Below are positions 26,158 to 34,759 of a stretch of 64,000 bases of DNA, piece by piece. Source of the stretch: Phenylobacterium sp. (GTDB lineage: Bacteria > Pseudomonadota > Alphaproteobacteria > Caulobacterales > Caulobacteraceae). The stretch covers positions 62,001-126,000 of the forward strand of contig NZ_SCTC01000003.1 in NCBI RefSeq assembly GCF_004299445.1. Direction: 5' to 3'. Each line of letters opens with the position of its first letter. Position 1 is the stretch's first letter. The notes below the pieces were generated by a model, which was not told the origin of the DNA, did no database searches, and worked only from the letters and a program-made list of their open reading frames with translations. The position numbers were made by a program, and so were the translations under genes.

Positions 26158-27468
26158 ATGCAAAACCCCTGGCCGGCCGCGGCCCTGGCGCTGAGCCTGA
26201 CCGCCTGCACCGCCCCCGGATCGGATGACCCGTTTGTCGGATTCGGCCCGAATCCCAAGCTGCCCCCGCCAAAGACCAGCCTGATCCCGTCCATCGGCGT
26301 TCCCGACGTGGTGCGCTGGCCCGCGGGCGCGGCGCCCAAGGCGCCGGACGGATTCACGGTCACCCGCTATGCCGAAGGGCTGGATCATCCCCGCTGGCTG
26401 CTGGTCCTGCCCAATGGCGACGTGCTGGCCGCCGAAGCCGCGGCGCCGCCGAAGCCGCCCGGGACCGAAGAGAAGGGTGTCCGCGCCTTCTTCCAGAAGA
26501 TGCTGATGAAGAAGGTGGGCTCGATCGTCCCCAGCGCTGACCGCATCACCCTGCTGCGTGACGCCGACGGGGATGGAGTCGCGGAGACAGAGTCGGTTTT
26601 CGCCACCGGCCTGAAGAGTCCGTTCGGGATGACCGTGGTGGGCGCAACACTCTATGTCGCCAATGCCGACGGCGTCGTGAGCTTCCCCTACCGGCCAGGC
26701 CAGACCTCGGTGGCCGGCCCGGGAACCGCCGTCTTCGCCCTGCCGGCCGGGATCAATCACCACTGGACCAAGAACGTCGTGGCCAGCCCCGACGGCTCGA
26801 CGCTGTTCGCCACCGTCGGTTCCAACTCCAACATCGCCGAGAAGGGAATGGCCATCGAGGAAGGCCGCGCCGCGATCTGGGCCTATGACATCGCAAGCCG
26901 CACCACCCGCGTCTTCGCCAGCGGCCTCCGCAACCCCAACGGTCTCGATTTCGACCCGGCCACCGGCGTCATGTGGACCGTCTCCAACGAGCGCGATGAG
27001 ATCGGCCCGGACGTGCCGCCCGATTACCTCACCAGCGTGAAGGATGGCGGCTTCTACGGCTGGCCCTGGAGCTATTGGGGCCGGAATGTCGACAAGCGTG
27101 TTCAGCCGCAGCGGCCCGAGATGGTGGCGCGTGCGATCCAGCCCGACTATGCGCTGGGCCCGCACACAGCCTCTCTGGGCCTGGCATTCTATCGCGGCGA
27201 CACATTCCCGGCGGCCTATCGCGGGGGCGCCTTCATCGGTCAGCACGGTTCGTGGAACCGCCAGCCGTTGAACGGGTATCGCGTCGTCTTCGTACCGTTC
27301 GCGGGCGGCCGGCCTCAGATGCCGGCGCAGGCCTTCCTGACCAGCTTCCTCAACGCCGACAACAAGATCCAGGGTCGCCCCGTCGGCGTGGCTGTCGATG
27401 GGCGCGGCGCCCTTCTGGTGGCGGACGACGTGGGCGGGATCGTCTGGCGAGTGGCGGCCGCGCGCTAG
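26158..27468 (+). CDS. L-sorbosone/PQQ-dependent sugar dehydrogenase-like lipoprotein
   Basis: A 436-residue exported protein. The N-terminus ends LSLTAC, a lipobox with Cys near residue 18. The rest is a six-bladed propeller of the soluble glucose/sorbosone dehydrogenase type: HPRWLLVLPNGDVLAAEAAA near 77, GLKSPFGMTVVGATLYVANA near 153, GLRNPNGLDFDPATGVMWTV near 262, DNKIQGRPVGVAVDGRGALL at the end. NERDEIGPDVPPD near 283 matches the cofactor/calcium loop. It probably oxidises a sugar or aldehyde in the periplasm with PQQ. Its stop codon overlaps that of the convergent acetyltransferase gene by 4 bp. Confidence 0.85.
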   Translation: MQNPWPAAALALSLTACTAPGSDDPFVGFGPNPKLPPPKTSLIPSIGVPDVVRWPAGAAPKAPDGFTVTRYAEGLDHPRWLLVLPNGDVLAAEAAAPPKPPGTEEKGVRAFFQKMLMKKVGSIVPSADRITLLRDADGDGVAETESVFATGLKSPFGMTVVGATLYVANADGVVSFPYRPGQTSVAGPGTAVFALPAGINHHWTKNVVASPDGSTLFATVGSNSNIAEKGMAIEEGRAAIWAYDIASRTTRVFASGLRNPNGLDFDPATGVMWTVSNERDEIGPDVPPDYLTSVKDGGFYGWPWSYWGRNVDKRVQPQRPEMVARAIQPDYALGPHTASLGLAFYRGDTFPAAYRGGAFIGQHGSWNRQPLNGYRVVFVPFAGGRPQMPAQAFLTSFLNADNKIQGRPVGVAVDGRGALLVADDVGGIVWRVAAAR

Positions 27469-28028
27469 AGCGCGATCCGATAGCGCAGCTTCTGGCCTTC
27501 GCCATAGGCCTTCGGCATCTCGAAGGCCTCGACCAACGCGCCCCCGTTGTTGCGGATCACCCTCTGCGACGGGATGTTGTCAGGGTCGGTGGTCAGCTCC
27601 ACATAAGTCAGGCCCTGGGCTCGGCACTCCGGCAGCAATTGCCGCACCGCCTCGGATGCGTAACCGCGCCCCCGCTTCCAGGGCACGACTGCGTAGCCCA
27701 CATGTCCGAACACGTGCTCGGGCAGCAGGGACGTGCCGGGTTCCCAGCGCAATCCGATCGAACCACAGAATTCGCCGTCCCATAGCCAGCGGTTGTAGCC
27801 CGGCAGGCGCCTGGCCATCGTCCCGTCCGGCAACTCGATGGGCGCGCCCCGGGCCTCGACGTCATCCAGCGAGGCCACGAACGCCGCCGCATCCTCGTCG
27901 ATGCGCCGCAGGTCCGAGGCGATCGTCTTCTCCAGGCCCACATTGTCCCGCGACCATCCCCGCCGCAGAGCCTCCACAAACCCGGGCAACAGCTCAAGCG
28001 ACGGGGGCTTCAGCTCCAGCGCGGCCAT
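27465..28028 (-). CDS. GNAT-family N-acetyltransferase
   Basis: A 187-residue acetyltransferase starting at MAALELKPPSLE (ATG 28028-28026). HVGYAVVPWKRGRGYASEAV near residue 116 is the acetyl-CoA-binding motif A of the fold, with the pyrophosphate loop as KRGRGYA, and YVELTTDPDNIPSQRVIRNN gives motif B. The N-terminal part (GFVEALRRGWSRDN) matches predicted acetyltransferases related to YesJ-like proteins. It follows the VOC gene with one base between stop and start, so it belongs to a three-gene minus-strand unit. The substrate is unknown. Confidence 0.85.
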   Translation of the reverse strand: MAALELKPPSLELLPGFVEALRRGWSRDNVGLEKTIASDLRRIDEDAAAFVASLDDVEARGAPIELPDGTMARRLPGYNRWLWDGEFCGSIGLRWEPGTSLLPEHVFGHVGYAVVPWKRGRGYASEAVRQLLPECRAQGLTYVELTTDPDNIPSQRVIRNNGGALVEAFEMPKAYGEGQKLRYRIAL

Positions 28029-28029
28029 G

Positions 28030-28398
28030 TCACCCCATCTTGAAGACGCAGAGCTTGTTGCCGTCGAGATCGCGGAAGTAGGCCCCGTAGAAGCCGCCGC
28101 CCCGGTCGCCGGGCGGCCCTTCACAGATCGCTCCCGCCGCCATCGCCGCGGCGTGGGTGGCGTGGATCTGCTCAGGCGTGTCGGCGGACAGCGCCACCAT
28201 CACGCCGTTGCCGACGCTCTGCGGCGCGCCGTCGAACGGCAGGGTGATCCCCAGCATCGCGCCCCGACCCGGGCCGCCGTAGTACTGGGAGCGCTCGTAC
28301 GTGAGTGTCCTGCGTCCCCCGAGCGGGGCCAGCACGGCGTCGTAGAACGCCCGCGCCCGCTCGAGGTCCGAGACACCGAGAGTGGTGTAGCCGATCAC
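28030..28398 (-). CDS. VOC-family (glyoxalase-like) protein, copy A
   Basis: A 122-residue single-module VOC protein with one beta-alpha-beta-beta-beta repeat pair: MIGYTTLGVSDLERARAFYD at the start and FRDLDGNKLCVFKMG at the end, where the family's metal Glu position is taken by Cys (KLCVF). Without the Glu it may bind a small ligand rather than a catalytic metal. It is about as long as, and closely similar to, the protein of the gene just upstream, from which it is separated by 3 bp, so the two arose by tandem duplication. Confidence 0.88.
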   Translation of the reverse strand: MIGYTTLGVSDLERARAFYDAVLAPLGGRRTLTYERSQYYGGPGRGAMLGITLPFDGAPQSVGNGVMVALSADTPEQIHATHAAAMAAGAICEGPPGDRGGGFYGAYFRDLDGNKLCVFKMG

Positions 28399-28401
28399 GC
28401 G

Positions 28402-28773
28402 TCAGCCCATCTTGAAGACGCAGATCTTGTTTCCGTCCGGGTCGCGGAAGTACGCGCCGTAGAACGTCGGCAGCCGCTGCCCGGGCGGGCCATCGCACGT
28501 GCCGCCGGCCGCGAGCGCGGCGGCGTGGGCCGCATCAACCTGCTCCTTCGAGGCCGCCGGCAGGCCGAACATCGAGCCGTTGCCCGCCGTCGCCGGCTTC
28601 TCGTCGTAAGGCTTGCTCACGGCGATCATGCCGGGCGTGTCCTTGCTGCCGTAGAATTGCATGCGGTCGCCGTTGGCGAAGGTGCGGGCGCCGCCCAGTG
28701 TGGCGAGCACCGCGTCGTAGAACTTGGTCGCCCGTTCCAGGTCGTTCGTGCCGATAGTGGCGTAGCCGATCAT
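28402..28773 (-). CDS. VOC-family (glyoxalase-like) protein, copy B
   Basis: A 123-residue VOC protein starting at MIGYATIGTNDLERATKFYD (ATG 28773-28771), with AGGAAT upstream. It shares the opening, the DAVLA-LGG turn and the closing FRDPDGNKICVFKMG with its neighbour, but has diverged in the middle (TFANGDRMQFYGSKDTPG). It is the first gene of the unit VOC-VOC-acetyltransferase. The family includes lactoylglutathione lyases and drug-binding proteins; the Cys at the last metal position argues against glyoxalase I activity. It diverges from the penicillin acylase gene. Confidence 0.88.
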   Translation of the reverse strand: MIGYATIGTNDLERATKFYDAVLATLGGARTFANGDRMQFYGSKDTPGMIAVSKPYDEKPATAGNGSMFGLPAASKEQVDAAHAAALAAGGTCDGPPGQRLPTFYGAYFRDPDGNKICVFKMG

Positions 28774-28928
28774 GGGTATTCCTTCCTGATGAGGCGGGAA
28801 CCCTAGCGGATGACCCGCGCGGCAACGCAAGGGCCAGCTTGAGCATCAGGGCCTTTCGACGCGAGACCCATTGGACGGATGCGCCCGGCCCGGTCCACAA
28901 TCGCGGCAACGAACAGGGGAGTTTGGGG

Positions 28929-31301
28929 ATGTTGAAGGGTCTGGTCGCGGGTGCGGCCGTGTTGCTGGGCGCCAGCGCGGCGCATGCCGAGGTCACCACC
29001 GCTGTCCGCCAGGAAGCCGCGCCGGTCCGCGGTCTCTCCCAGCCCGCCGAGATCATCGTCGACCGCTGGGGCGTGCCGCACATCTATGCGGCGAACACCC
29101 GCGACGCCTTCTTCCTGCAAGGCTGGAACGCCGCACGCGACCGGCTCTGGCAGATCGACTTGTGGCGCAAGCGCGGACTGGGCCGTCTTTCCGCCAGCCT
29201 GGGCCCCGCCTACGTCGCTCAGGACCGCGCGGCGCGCCTCTTCCTGTATCGCGGCGACATGGCGGCTGAATGGGCGTCGTACGATCCGATCGGCCGCGAG
29301 GCGGTCGAGGCCTTCGCCGCCGGCGTGAATGCTTATGTGGGCGAGGTCCGCGCCGGCCAGCGGCCGCTGCCCGTCGAGTTCAAGCTGACCAAGAGCCAGC
29401 CCGAGGACTGGAACCCGGAAGACATTCTGCGCATCCGCAGCCACGCGCTGGTCAGCAACGTCACCTCCGAGGTCGCCCGGGCCCTGACCGTCTGCGCCGG
29501 CGGTCCCGAGGCCGACGCCTTGCGCCGCAAGCTGGAGCCCGCGCGCAAGCTTGTCATGCCAAAAGGCCTCGACCCGTGCTCGGTCCCGGCCAACGTGCTG
29601 AACGACTACGTCCTGGCCACCGACCCCGTCAGCTTCGGCCCGCTCATCAAGAGCGCCGAGACAGAGGCGCCCAAGCCGCTGGCGCAGGTCATCGACGAGC
29701 GCGCCGCCGAGGGCTCTAACAACTGGACGATCGCCGCGTCGCGCAGCGCCACCGGCCGCCCGATCCTGGCCAACGATCCACACCGCCCGGTGGGCGCGCC
29801 GGCTCTGCGCTACATCGCCCACCTGGACGCGCCGGGCCTGTCGATCATAGGCGCCGGCGAGCCCGCGCTGCCGGGCGTTTCGTTCGGCCACAACGGGACC
29901 ACTGCGTTCGGCATCACCATCAACTACGTCGACCAGGAGGACCTGTACGCCTACGAGGTCCGCGGGAACGCCTACCGCTACAAGGGCGGCTTCGAGCCCA
30001 TGAGGACGGTCAGCGAGACCATCGAAGTCAAGGGCGGCGCACCTCAGACGGTCGAACTCCGCTTCACCCGCCATGGCCCCGTGATCTGGCAGGACGCCAC
30101 GCGCGCCTTCGCGATCCGCACCGTCTGGAACGAGCCTGGTCTGGCCGGCTACTTCGGCTCGTCGCGGATGTGGCGGGCCAAGGACTGGAACGATTTCCAG
30201 ACCGCCCGCGACAAGTGGGGCGCCCCGCCGCTGAACCTGGTCTATGCCGACACGAAGGGCGACATCGGGTGGGCCGTCGCGGCCCGCACGCCGGTCCGGC
30301 CCAACTGGGATGGCCTGACGCCCGTGCCCGGTGACGGACGCTACGAGTGGGCCGGTTTCCGCAAGGACGGCGAATTGCCCGTCGTGAAGAACCCCGCCGC
30401 GGGCTTCTTCGCCACCGCCAACGCCATGAACATCCCGGCCGAGCCCGAGTACCCCCGCGCCGAGCGCAAACTGGGCTTCGAATGGGCCGACCCCAGCCGT
30501 TCGATCCGAATCCATGAGGTGCTGAACGGCCTGCCGAAGATCAGCCTGGGCGACTCCATGGCGTTGCAGACCGACAGCGTCAGTCCGCAGGCCCGCCGCG
30601 GCGTGGCGCTGCTACAGTCGTTGACGTCCACCGATCCCGACGTGGCGAAGGCGCTGACCTATCTCAAGTCCTGGAACGGCGACGAAGCCACCGACAGTGT
30701 CGCGGCCAGCCTCTACGAGACCTGGGCGGTGAAGCACCTGGGCGCCGCGGTCTCGGCCGTCGCCGCGAAGGAGGCCGCCCGGCCGCTGATCGGCGCCAGC
30801 TCGCCCGACCCGTTGCTCACCTGGCTGGAAGGCCAGTCGCCGGATGCACGCACGCCCGTTCTGCAGGCGAGCCTGAAGGCCGCAATCGTTGAGCTGAAGG
30901 GGCGCCTCGGGCCCGACATGTCCACGTGGACCTGGGGCCGCCTGCACCACGCCCGGTTCGTTCCCGCCGCGGCCGGTCTGGCCGATCCCCAGCTGGCGGC
31001 CCAGATGAGCGTGGGGCCGCAACAGGTTCCCGGCTCATCCTCGACACCGCGAGCGGCCACCTGGAACCCGAGCGATTTCCGCCAGACATCTGGCGCCTCG
31101 GTGCGGCTGGTGCTGGACGTCGGAGCCTGGGACAACTCGATGGCCATCAACACCCCCGGCCAGTCGGGCGACCCGATGAGCGTCCACTACCGCGACCTGT
31201 TCCCGCTCTGGGCTTCCGGCGCCTACGTGCCGCTGCGCTTCAGCCGTGGGGCCGTCGAGGGTGACGCGGGTGTCGTGATGAAGCTGACGCCGGCGCCCTA
31301 G
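28929..31301 (+). CDS. Penicillin acylase family amidohydrolase
   Basis: A 790-residue Ntn-hydrolase precursor starting at MLKGLVAGAAVLLG (ATG 28929), preceded by AGGGGAG. A signal peptide ends at AHA near residue 20. The alpha chain has DRWGVPHIYAANTRDAFFLQ. Self-cleavage is expected before Ser263 in AAEGSNNWTIAAS, which becomes the catalytic N-terminal Ser of the beta chain. FGHNGTTAFGITINYVDQED near residue 320 gives the substrate-pocket strands, and an Asn near the end (DNSMAINTPGQSGDPMS) completes the active site. Relatives act on penicillins, glutaryl-cephalosporins or acyl-homoserine lactones in the periplasm; quorum quenching is possible but unproved. Confidence 0.92.
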   Translation: MLKGLVAGAAVLLGASAAHAEVTTAVRQEAAPVRGLSQPAEIIVDRWGVPHIYAANTRDAFFLQGWNAARDRLWQIDLWRKRGLGRLSASLGPAYVAQDRAARLFLYRGDMAAEWASYDPIGREAVEAFAAGVNAYVGEVRAGQRPLPVEFKLTKSQPEDWNPEDILRIRSHALVSNVTSEVARALTVCAGGPEADALRRKLEPARKLVMPKGLDPCSVPANVLNDYVLATDPVSFGPLIKSAETEAPKPLAQVIDERAAEGSNNWTIAASRSATGRPILANDPHRPVGAPALRYIAHLDAPGLSIIGAGEPALPGVSFGHNGTTAFGITINYVDQEDLYAYEVRGNAYRYKGGFEPMRTVSETIEVKGGAPQTVELRFTRHGPVIWQDATRAFAIRTVWNEPGLAGYFGSSRMWRAKDWNDFQTARDKWGAPPLNLVYADTKGDIGWAVAARTPVRPNWDGLTPVPGDGRYEWAGFRKDGELPVVKNPAAGFFATANAMNIPAEPEYPRAERKLGFEWADPSRSIRIHEVLNGLPKISLGDSMALQTDSVSPQARRGVALLQSLTSTDPDVAKALTYLKSWNGDEATDSVAASLYETWAVKHLGAAVSAVAAKEAARPLIGASSPDPLLTWLEGQSPDARTPVLQASLKAAIVELKGRLGPDMSTWTWGRLHHARFVPAAAGLADPQLAAQMSVGPQQVPGSSSTPRAATWNPSDFRQTSGASVRLVLDVGAWDNSMAINTPGQSGDPMSVHYRDLFPLWASGAYVPLRFSRGAVEGDAGVVMKLTPAP

Positions 31302-31309
31302 GAACCTCC

Positions 31310-31830
31310 ATGCGATCCCTGGTCCCCCAAGCGTCTTCGCTCCGCCGATGGGCGGCGACCCTGGTCGCGTCGATCGGCGCTCTGCTCGCCGGCGTCGCGC
31401 ACGCCGCCTCCCCCGCCGCTCCCATCGCCGGCAGCGGCGGCATGGTGGTGAGCGCCCAGCACCTCGCCTCGGATGTCGGCGCCGACATTCTGAGGCGTGG
31501 CCGCAACCCCGTCGACGCCGCCGTCGCCGTGGGCTACGCCCTGGCGGTGGTCTACCCGCAGGCCGGCAACATCGGCGGCGGCGGTTTCATGACGCTGCGC
31601 CTCGCCGACGGCCCGACACGCGTCGCCTCCTGGAAGCCCGTGGCCACCGGCTGAGCGACGAGGGGCCGTGGGGAATCGCGGAAGGCATTGTCACCGGCGC
31701 GCCAACGCAGGCGCCGGGTCAGACGCGCGATCGGGTGCTGTCGCTGGGCGGAAGCCCCCTGGCGGGGGCGACGATGTTCGGAGGCCACGACGCCCGCCAG
31801 ACCGGCGGATCGGCCGCGCCGGTGCGATAG
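31310..31830 (+). pseudogene. Gamma-glutamyltransferase remnant (ggt, internally deleted)
   Basis: The first 114 codons (31310-31654) match the start of gamma-glutamyltranspeptidase: signal peptide, then GGMVVSAQHLASDVGADILR, NPVDAAVAVGYALAVVYPQA and GNIGGGGFMTLRLADG. The frame ends abruptly at TGA where about 400 further residues are expected. Immediately after, in another frame to 31830, the sequence reads WGIAEGIVTGAPTQAPGQ and GHDARQTGGSAAPVR, which resembles the enzyme's C-terminus. The catalytic Thr region is missing. I read this as a gene that lost its middle and shifted frame. It starts 8 bp after the acylase stop, so the two were probably an operon. Confidence 0.7.
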
Positions 31831-31833
31831 CGG

Positions 31834-32556
31834 CTAACGCACGTACCAGTCGTCGGCGCGCGACAGCGCCGCGAACTTGCGCCGGAAGCCGTGGCCCGTC
31901 AGCAGTTCATGCAGCGCGTCGCGGCGGGCGGTGTAGTTGTGCTCCACGGTGATCAGCCGCACGTCCCACGCGGCAAAGTCGAAGGCGCTCAGGATGTCGA
32001 ACTCGGAGCCCTCGGTATCGACCGACAGGTAGTCGATGCGGCGCGGCGCCTGCCAGTGGCGCAGCAGATCGTCCAGCGACACCGTCTCGACCTCGTAACG
32101 CGTTCCGCCGCGGCGGCTGTCGGCGTGCAGGTCGCCGTCCGAGTAGCTGTCGATGGTGGAATGATCCACCGGTCGACACTCGTTGAACAACAGCCGCTGG
32201 CCGCTCTCCACCCAGACGCATCGCTGATCCACATGGGCGGACCGGCGCGCCAGATACGGGTGCGCCGCCCGCGCCGGCTCTGCCAGGATGCCGGACCATC
32301 CCAGCGCCTCTTCGAGGTAGAGCGTGTTGGACGAGGTCCTCCCGTCCAGCGCCCCGAACTCCACGAAGTACCCGTCGCGCTGCTCGGCAAGCTCCCAGGC
32401 GACCCAGAGATCCTGCAGCAGCTGGCTGTGGCTGCCCGTCAGGCGCTCCAGGCAGAACCGCACGAACCGCATCTGCTCGTCGGCGTCCGGCGACGCCGAC
32501 AGCTCGCGCAGCAGCACCAGGACGTCCAGGGCTTCGGCGAAGGTCAGGCGGGCCAT
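31834..32556 (-). CDS. FkbM-family methyltransferase
   Basis: A 240-residue S-adenosylmethionine-dependent methyltransferase. YFVEFGALDGRTSSNTLYLE near residue 62 is the FkbM motif I, GWSGILAEPARAAHPYL near 87 is the Asp/Glu ribose-binding turn, and RIDYLSVDTEGSEFDILSAF near 173 is the post-III block with DTEGxE. The N-terminal 50 residues are a helical extension (MARLTFAEALDVLVLLREL). Members O-methylate sugars or secondary metabolites, often in surface glycan loci; no such locus is seen here. It converges on the acylase/ggt remnant unit, 3 bp from the last remnant frame. Confidence 0.9.
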   Translation of the reverse strand: MARLTFAEALDVLVLLRELSASPDADEQMRFVRFCLERLTGSHSQLLQDLWVAWELAEQRDGYFVEFGALDGRTSSNTLYLEEALGWSGILAEPARAAHPYLARRSAHVDQRCVWVESGQRLLFNECRPVDHSTIDSYSDGDLHADSRRGGTRYEVETVSLDDLLRHWQAPRRIDYLSVDTEGSEFDILSAFDFAAWDVRLITVEHNYTARRDALHELLTGHGFRRKFAALSRADDWYVR

Positions 32557-32573
32557 GCGAGAGGCTTAGCGCC

Positions 32574-34622
32574 TCAGCGCCCGAACGTCTTGCGCAGCCG
32601 CACCATCAGGTTGCCGCCCCACTCCAGGTCCCGATAGTCGGTGTAGGTCAGGCGGCCCAGGCTGCGAGGTCCGGCGTAGACTTCGCGGATGCGCTTGGCG
32701 GCGCGCATGTTGATGCCGTTGGCCTCGACGCGCAGCGTCAGGTCCGGCGCCAGACGATGCTCGGTGAACAGGATCAGATAGGGCGAAACCTTCTTCGTCT
32801 CGATCTCGGTCAACCGGAACACCCGCTCGCGGAACCCGCCCAGCAAATCCAGGCCCCAAGTCATCTTCCAGTCCGGCAGCGCCTGGCTGAAGTGGAGCTC
32901 CCAGTCCACCGGGTGCAGCGTCGAAATCTGCCGGTTCGACGAGGTCAGCGGGTCCAGCACCTTGGTGTCGCGCCAGGTCACCTGGCCCTTCAGTTGAGCG
33001 GCCCCGATGCCCAGGCGGTCCAGCGGCGCGGTCAGGCCGATGGCGATCTCGTTCTTCGTCCCGGAGTCGATGTTGCCCGGCGCGTCGGCCAAGACGACGC
33101 CGGCAGAGTTCACGATGGGCAGGCGATCCACCACGTCCGACAAGTCGAACCGGCGATATGTCAGGACGATCGAACCGTCCTTCCAGAAGCGCCGCTCGAG
33201 CGTCGCTTCATAGACCCACGCCTGCTGCGGCGTCAGGTCGGGATTTCCAGCCACGACCACGCCCGTCGAAGCCACGTTCGGGGAGGCGACGAAGTCGTCG
33301 AAGTTGAGCTGGCCCACCTCGCGCTCGACGCGCATGCGCACTTGCATCAGCGCATTCGGGTTCCAGGTCACGGCCGCCCGAGGCTTCAGGAAATGCAGCG
33401 ACTTCTCCAGGGTCACGTCGCCCTCGGACGTCACACGCGAGACCTCCTGACGCCCACCGGCCTCCAGGGTCAGCTGCGGCGTCGCCTGCCAGGTTCCCCG
33501 CAGGATCGCGTTGGCGCGCAGTTCCTCGACCAAGACGTCGCCCGCGGGCAGCGCCACCGCCCGGCCGTTGATGCTGAGCCGTGTCTGGCTGTCCAGCCGG
33601 TTGTAGGCGCCTTCGCTGCCGACCTCGATCTTCATGCCCGGCCGGGGCGTGACGTTGAACTGGACCCGCCCGACCGTCTCGTAGTTCTTGCGGTCGAGGG
33701 CGAAGTCGCGCGTCAGGGTCGGCGCTTCGAAGTGCGAACGCTGGTCCTGGATGAACACCTGCTGGAAGAGGACGGCCTCCAGTCCGACGGTGTCGCTCAG
33801 CCGGCGGCTGAAACGCATGCCCGCCTCGTGCTGGCCCCGCTTGTTAGGTGACTTCTCGTACTCCACGCCGCCCGAGATCCGGTCGGTGTCGTAGAGCTCG
33901 AGCGCGCCATAGTTGAACTGGAGCGCGCCGTTGAGACTGAGGAGCCCGCCCAGGAAGGGCGTCGTGAAGGCGCCCGTGGTCTGGACGCGGTGGCCGTGCT
34001 GGTCGGCGTCGACTTCGGAATCGATCAGCCGGGTCCGACCGTCGGGCGCATAGCGGATGCGGTCGCCGTCGCCGTTCTCGTCGTTCGGGAAATGGCCGGT
34101 GCTGAAAGTCTGGCTGAGTTCCGCCGTCCGCCCGCCCGGAAGGGTCCACTGTCCCTCAAAGCGGACGCCGGGCAGGAACCGGCCATCGTAGACCGCGTCG
34201 AAGTAGGGCTGCACCGAGCCCCGGAAGCCGGCCACCTGCTTGCGCACCACGTTGGCCAGCACCGAGCGGCCTTCCATGTCGATGCCCGGCGCGCCGCCGC
34301 GGATCACCTCCACGCGCGCGACCGAGTCGGCCGGAATGCGGCGCAGGATGTCCTCCAGCGGGTCGTTCTTGGCCAACGGCGGGCGACCGTCGATCAGCAC
34401 GTTGCCACCGGAGCCTTCCAGGCCGCGCACCGTCGAGCCCTTGTCGAAGGTGAAGCCAGGCAGGCGAATGACCATGTCGTAGGCTGTGACCGGTCGGATG
34501 TCGGCGAAGAAGGCCGGCGGATAGGCGATCACGCCTCGCTCGGGCGGCGCAGCCACCGGCGCAGATTGAGCTTCGGCCGCCTGCGGCGCGGCCGCGGCGA
34601 CGATCATAAGCCAAGCACCCAT
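32574..34622 (-). CDS. TonB-dependent outer membrane receptor
   Basis: A 682-residue receptor starting at MGAWLMIVAAAAPQAAEAQ (ATG 34622-34620), with GGGAGG upstream; a GTG nine codons earlier is open but unsupported. The plug domain is residues about 45-140: YDMVIRLPGFTFDKGSTVRG, NVLIDGRPPLAKNDPLEDIL, RVEVIRGGAPGIDMEGRSVL. The remainder is a 22-stranded barrel ending in KTFGR, with a C-terminal aromatic-rich strand. The usual EEVVVTG TonB box is not recognisable near the N-terminus. It imports a siderophore, vitamin or saccharide with TonB energy. It is the gene downstream of an SDR and a thiolase on this strand but has its own 110-bp upstream region. Confidence 0.9.
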   Translation of the reverse strand: MGAWLMIVAAAAPQAAEAQSAPVAAPPERGVIAYPPAFFADIRPVTAYDMVIRLPGFTFDKGSTVRGLEGSGGNVLIDGRPPLAKNDPLEDILRRIPADSVARVEVIRGGAPGIDMEGRSVLANVVRKQVAGFRGSVQPYFDAVYDGRFLPGVRFEGQWTLPGGRTAELSQTFSTGHFPNDENGDGDRIRYAPDGRTRLIDSEVDADQHGHRVQTTGAFTTPFLGGLLSLNGALQFNYGALELYDTDRISGGVEYEKSPNKRGQHEAGMRFSRRLSDTVGLEAVLFQQVFIQDQRSHFEAPTLTRDFALDRKNYETVGRVQFNVTPRPGMKIEVGSEGAYNRLDSQTRLSINGRAVALPAGDVLVEELRANAILRGTWQATPQLTLEAGGRQEVSRVTSEGDVTLEKSLHFLKPRAAVTWNPNALMQVRMRVEREVGQLNFDDFVASPNVASTGVVVAGNPDLTPQQAWVYEATLERRFWKDGSIVLTYRRFDLSDVVDRLPIVNSAGVVLADAPGNIDSGTKNEIAIGLTAPLDRLGIGAAQLKGQVTWRDTKVLDPLTSSNRQISTLHPVDWELHFSQALPDWKMTWGLDLLGGFRERVFRLTEIETKKVSPYLILFTEHRLAPDLTLRVEANGINMRAAKRIREVYAGPRSLGRLTYTDYRDLEWGGNLMVRLRKTFGR

Positions 34623-34759
34623 CTTCGGGGTCGCCTCCCTGAGCGACACTTTTTCAGGGTTCGCAGGCTCAAGCTACCGGCGTTCACTTACGCGCGGGAT
34701 TTCGAAACTCGGGTGCGGCTTTCGCGTAACAGGCTCTCCCTGCGTGACGTCAGCGCGCC

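Noticed and set aside
28402-29083. Alternative longer start frames upstream of several minus-strand genes, such as the VOC and thiolase genes
   Set aside because: The extra N-terminal codons lack ribosome-binding sites and family similarity. Internal ATG codons with good sites fit the known family starts.
28803-30515. A 570-codon minus-strand open frame opposite penicillin acylase
   Set aside because: Antisense to a well-supported acylase with catalytic Ser in place; the translation looks like a codon-bias shadow.
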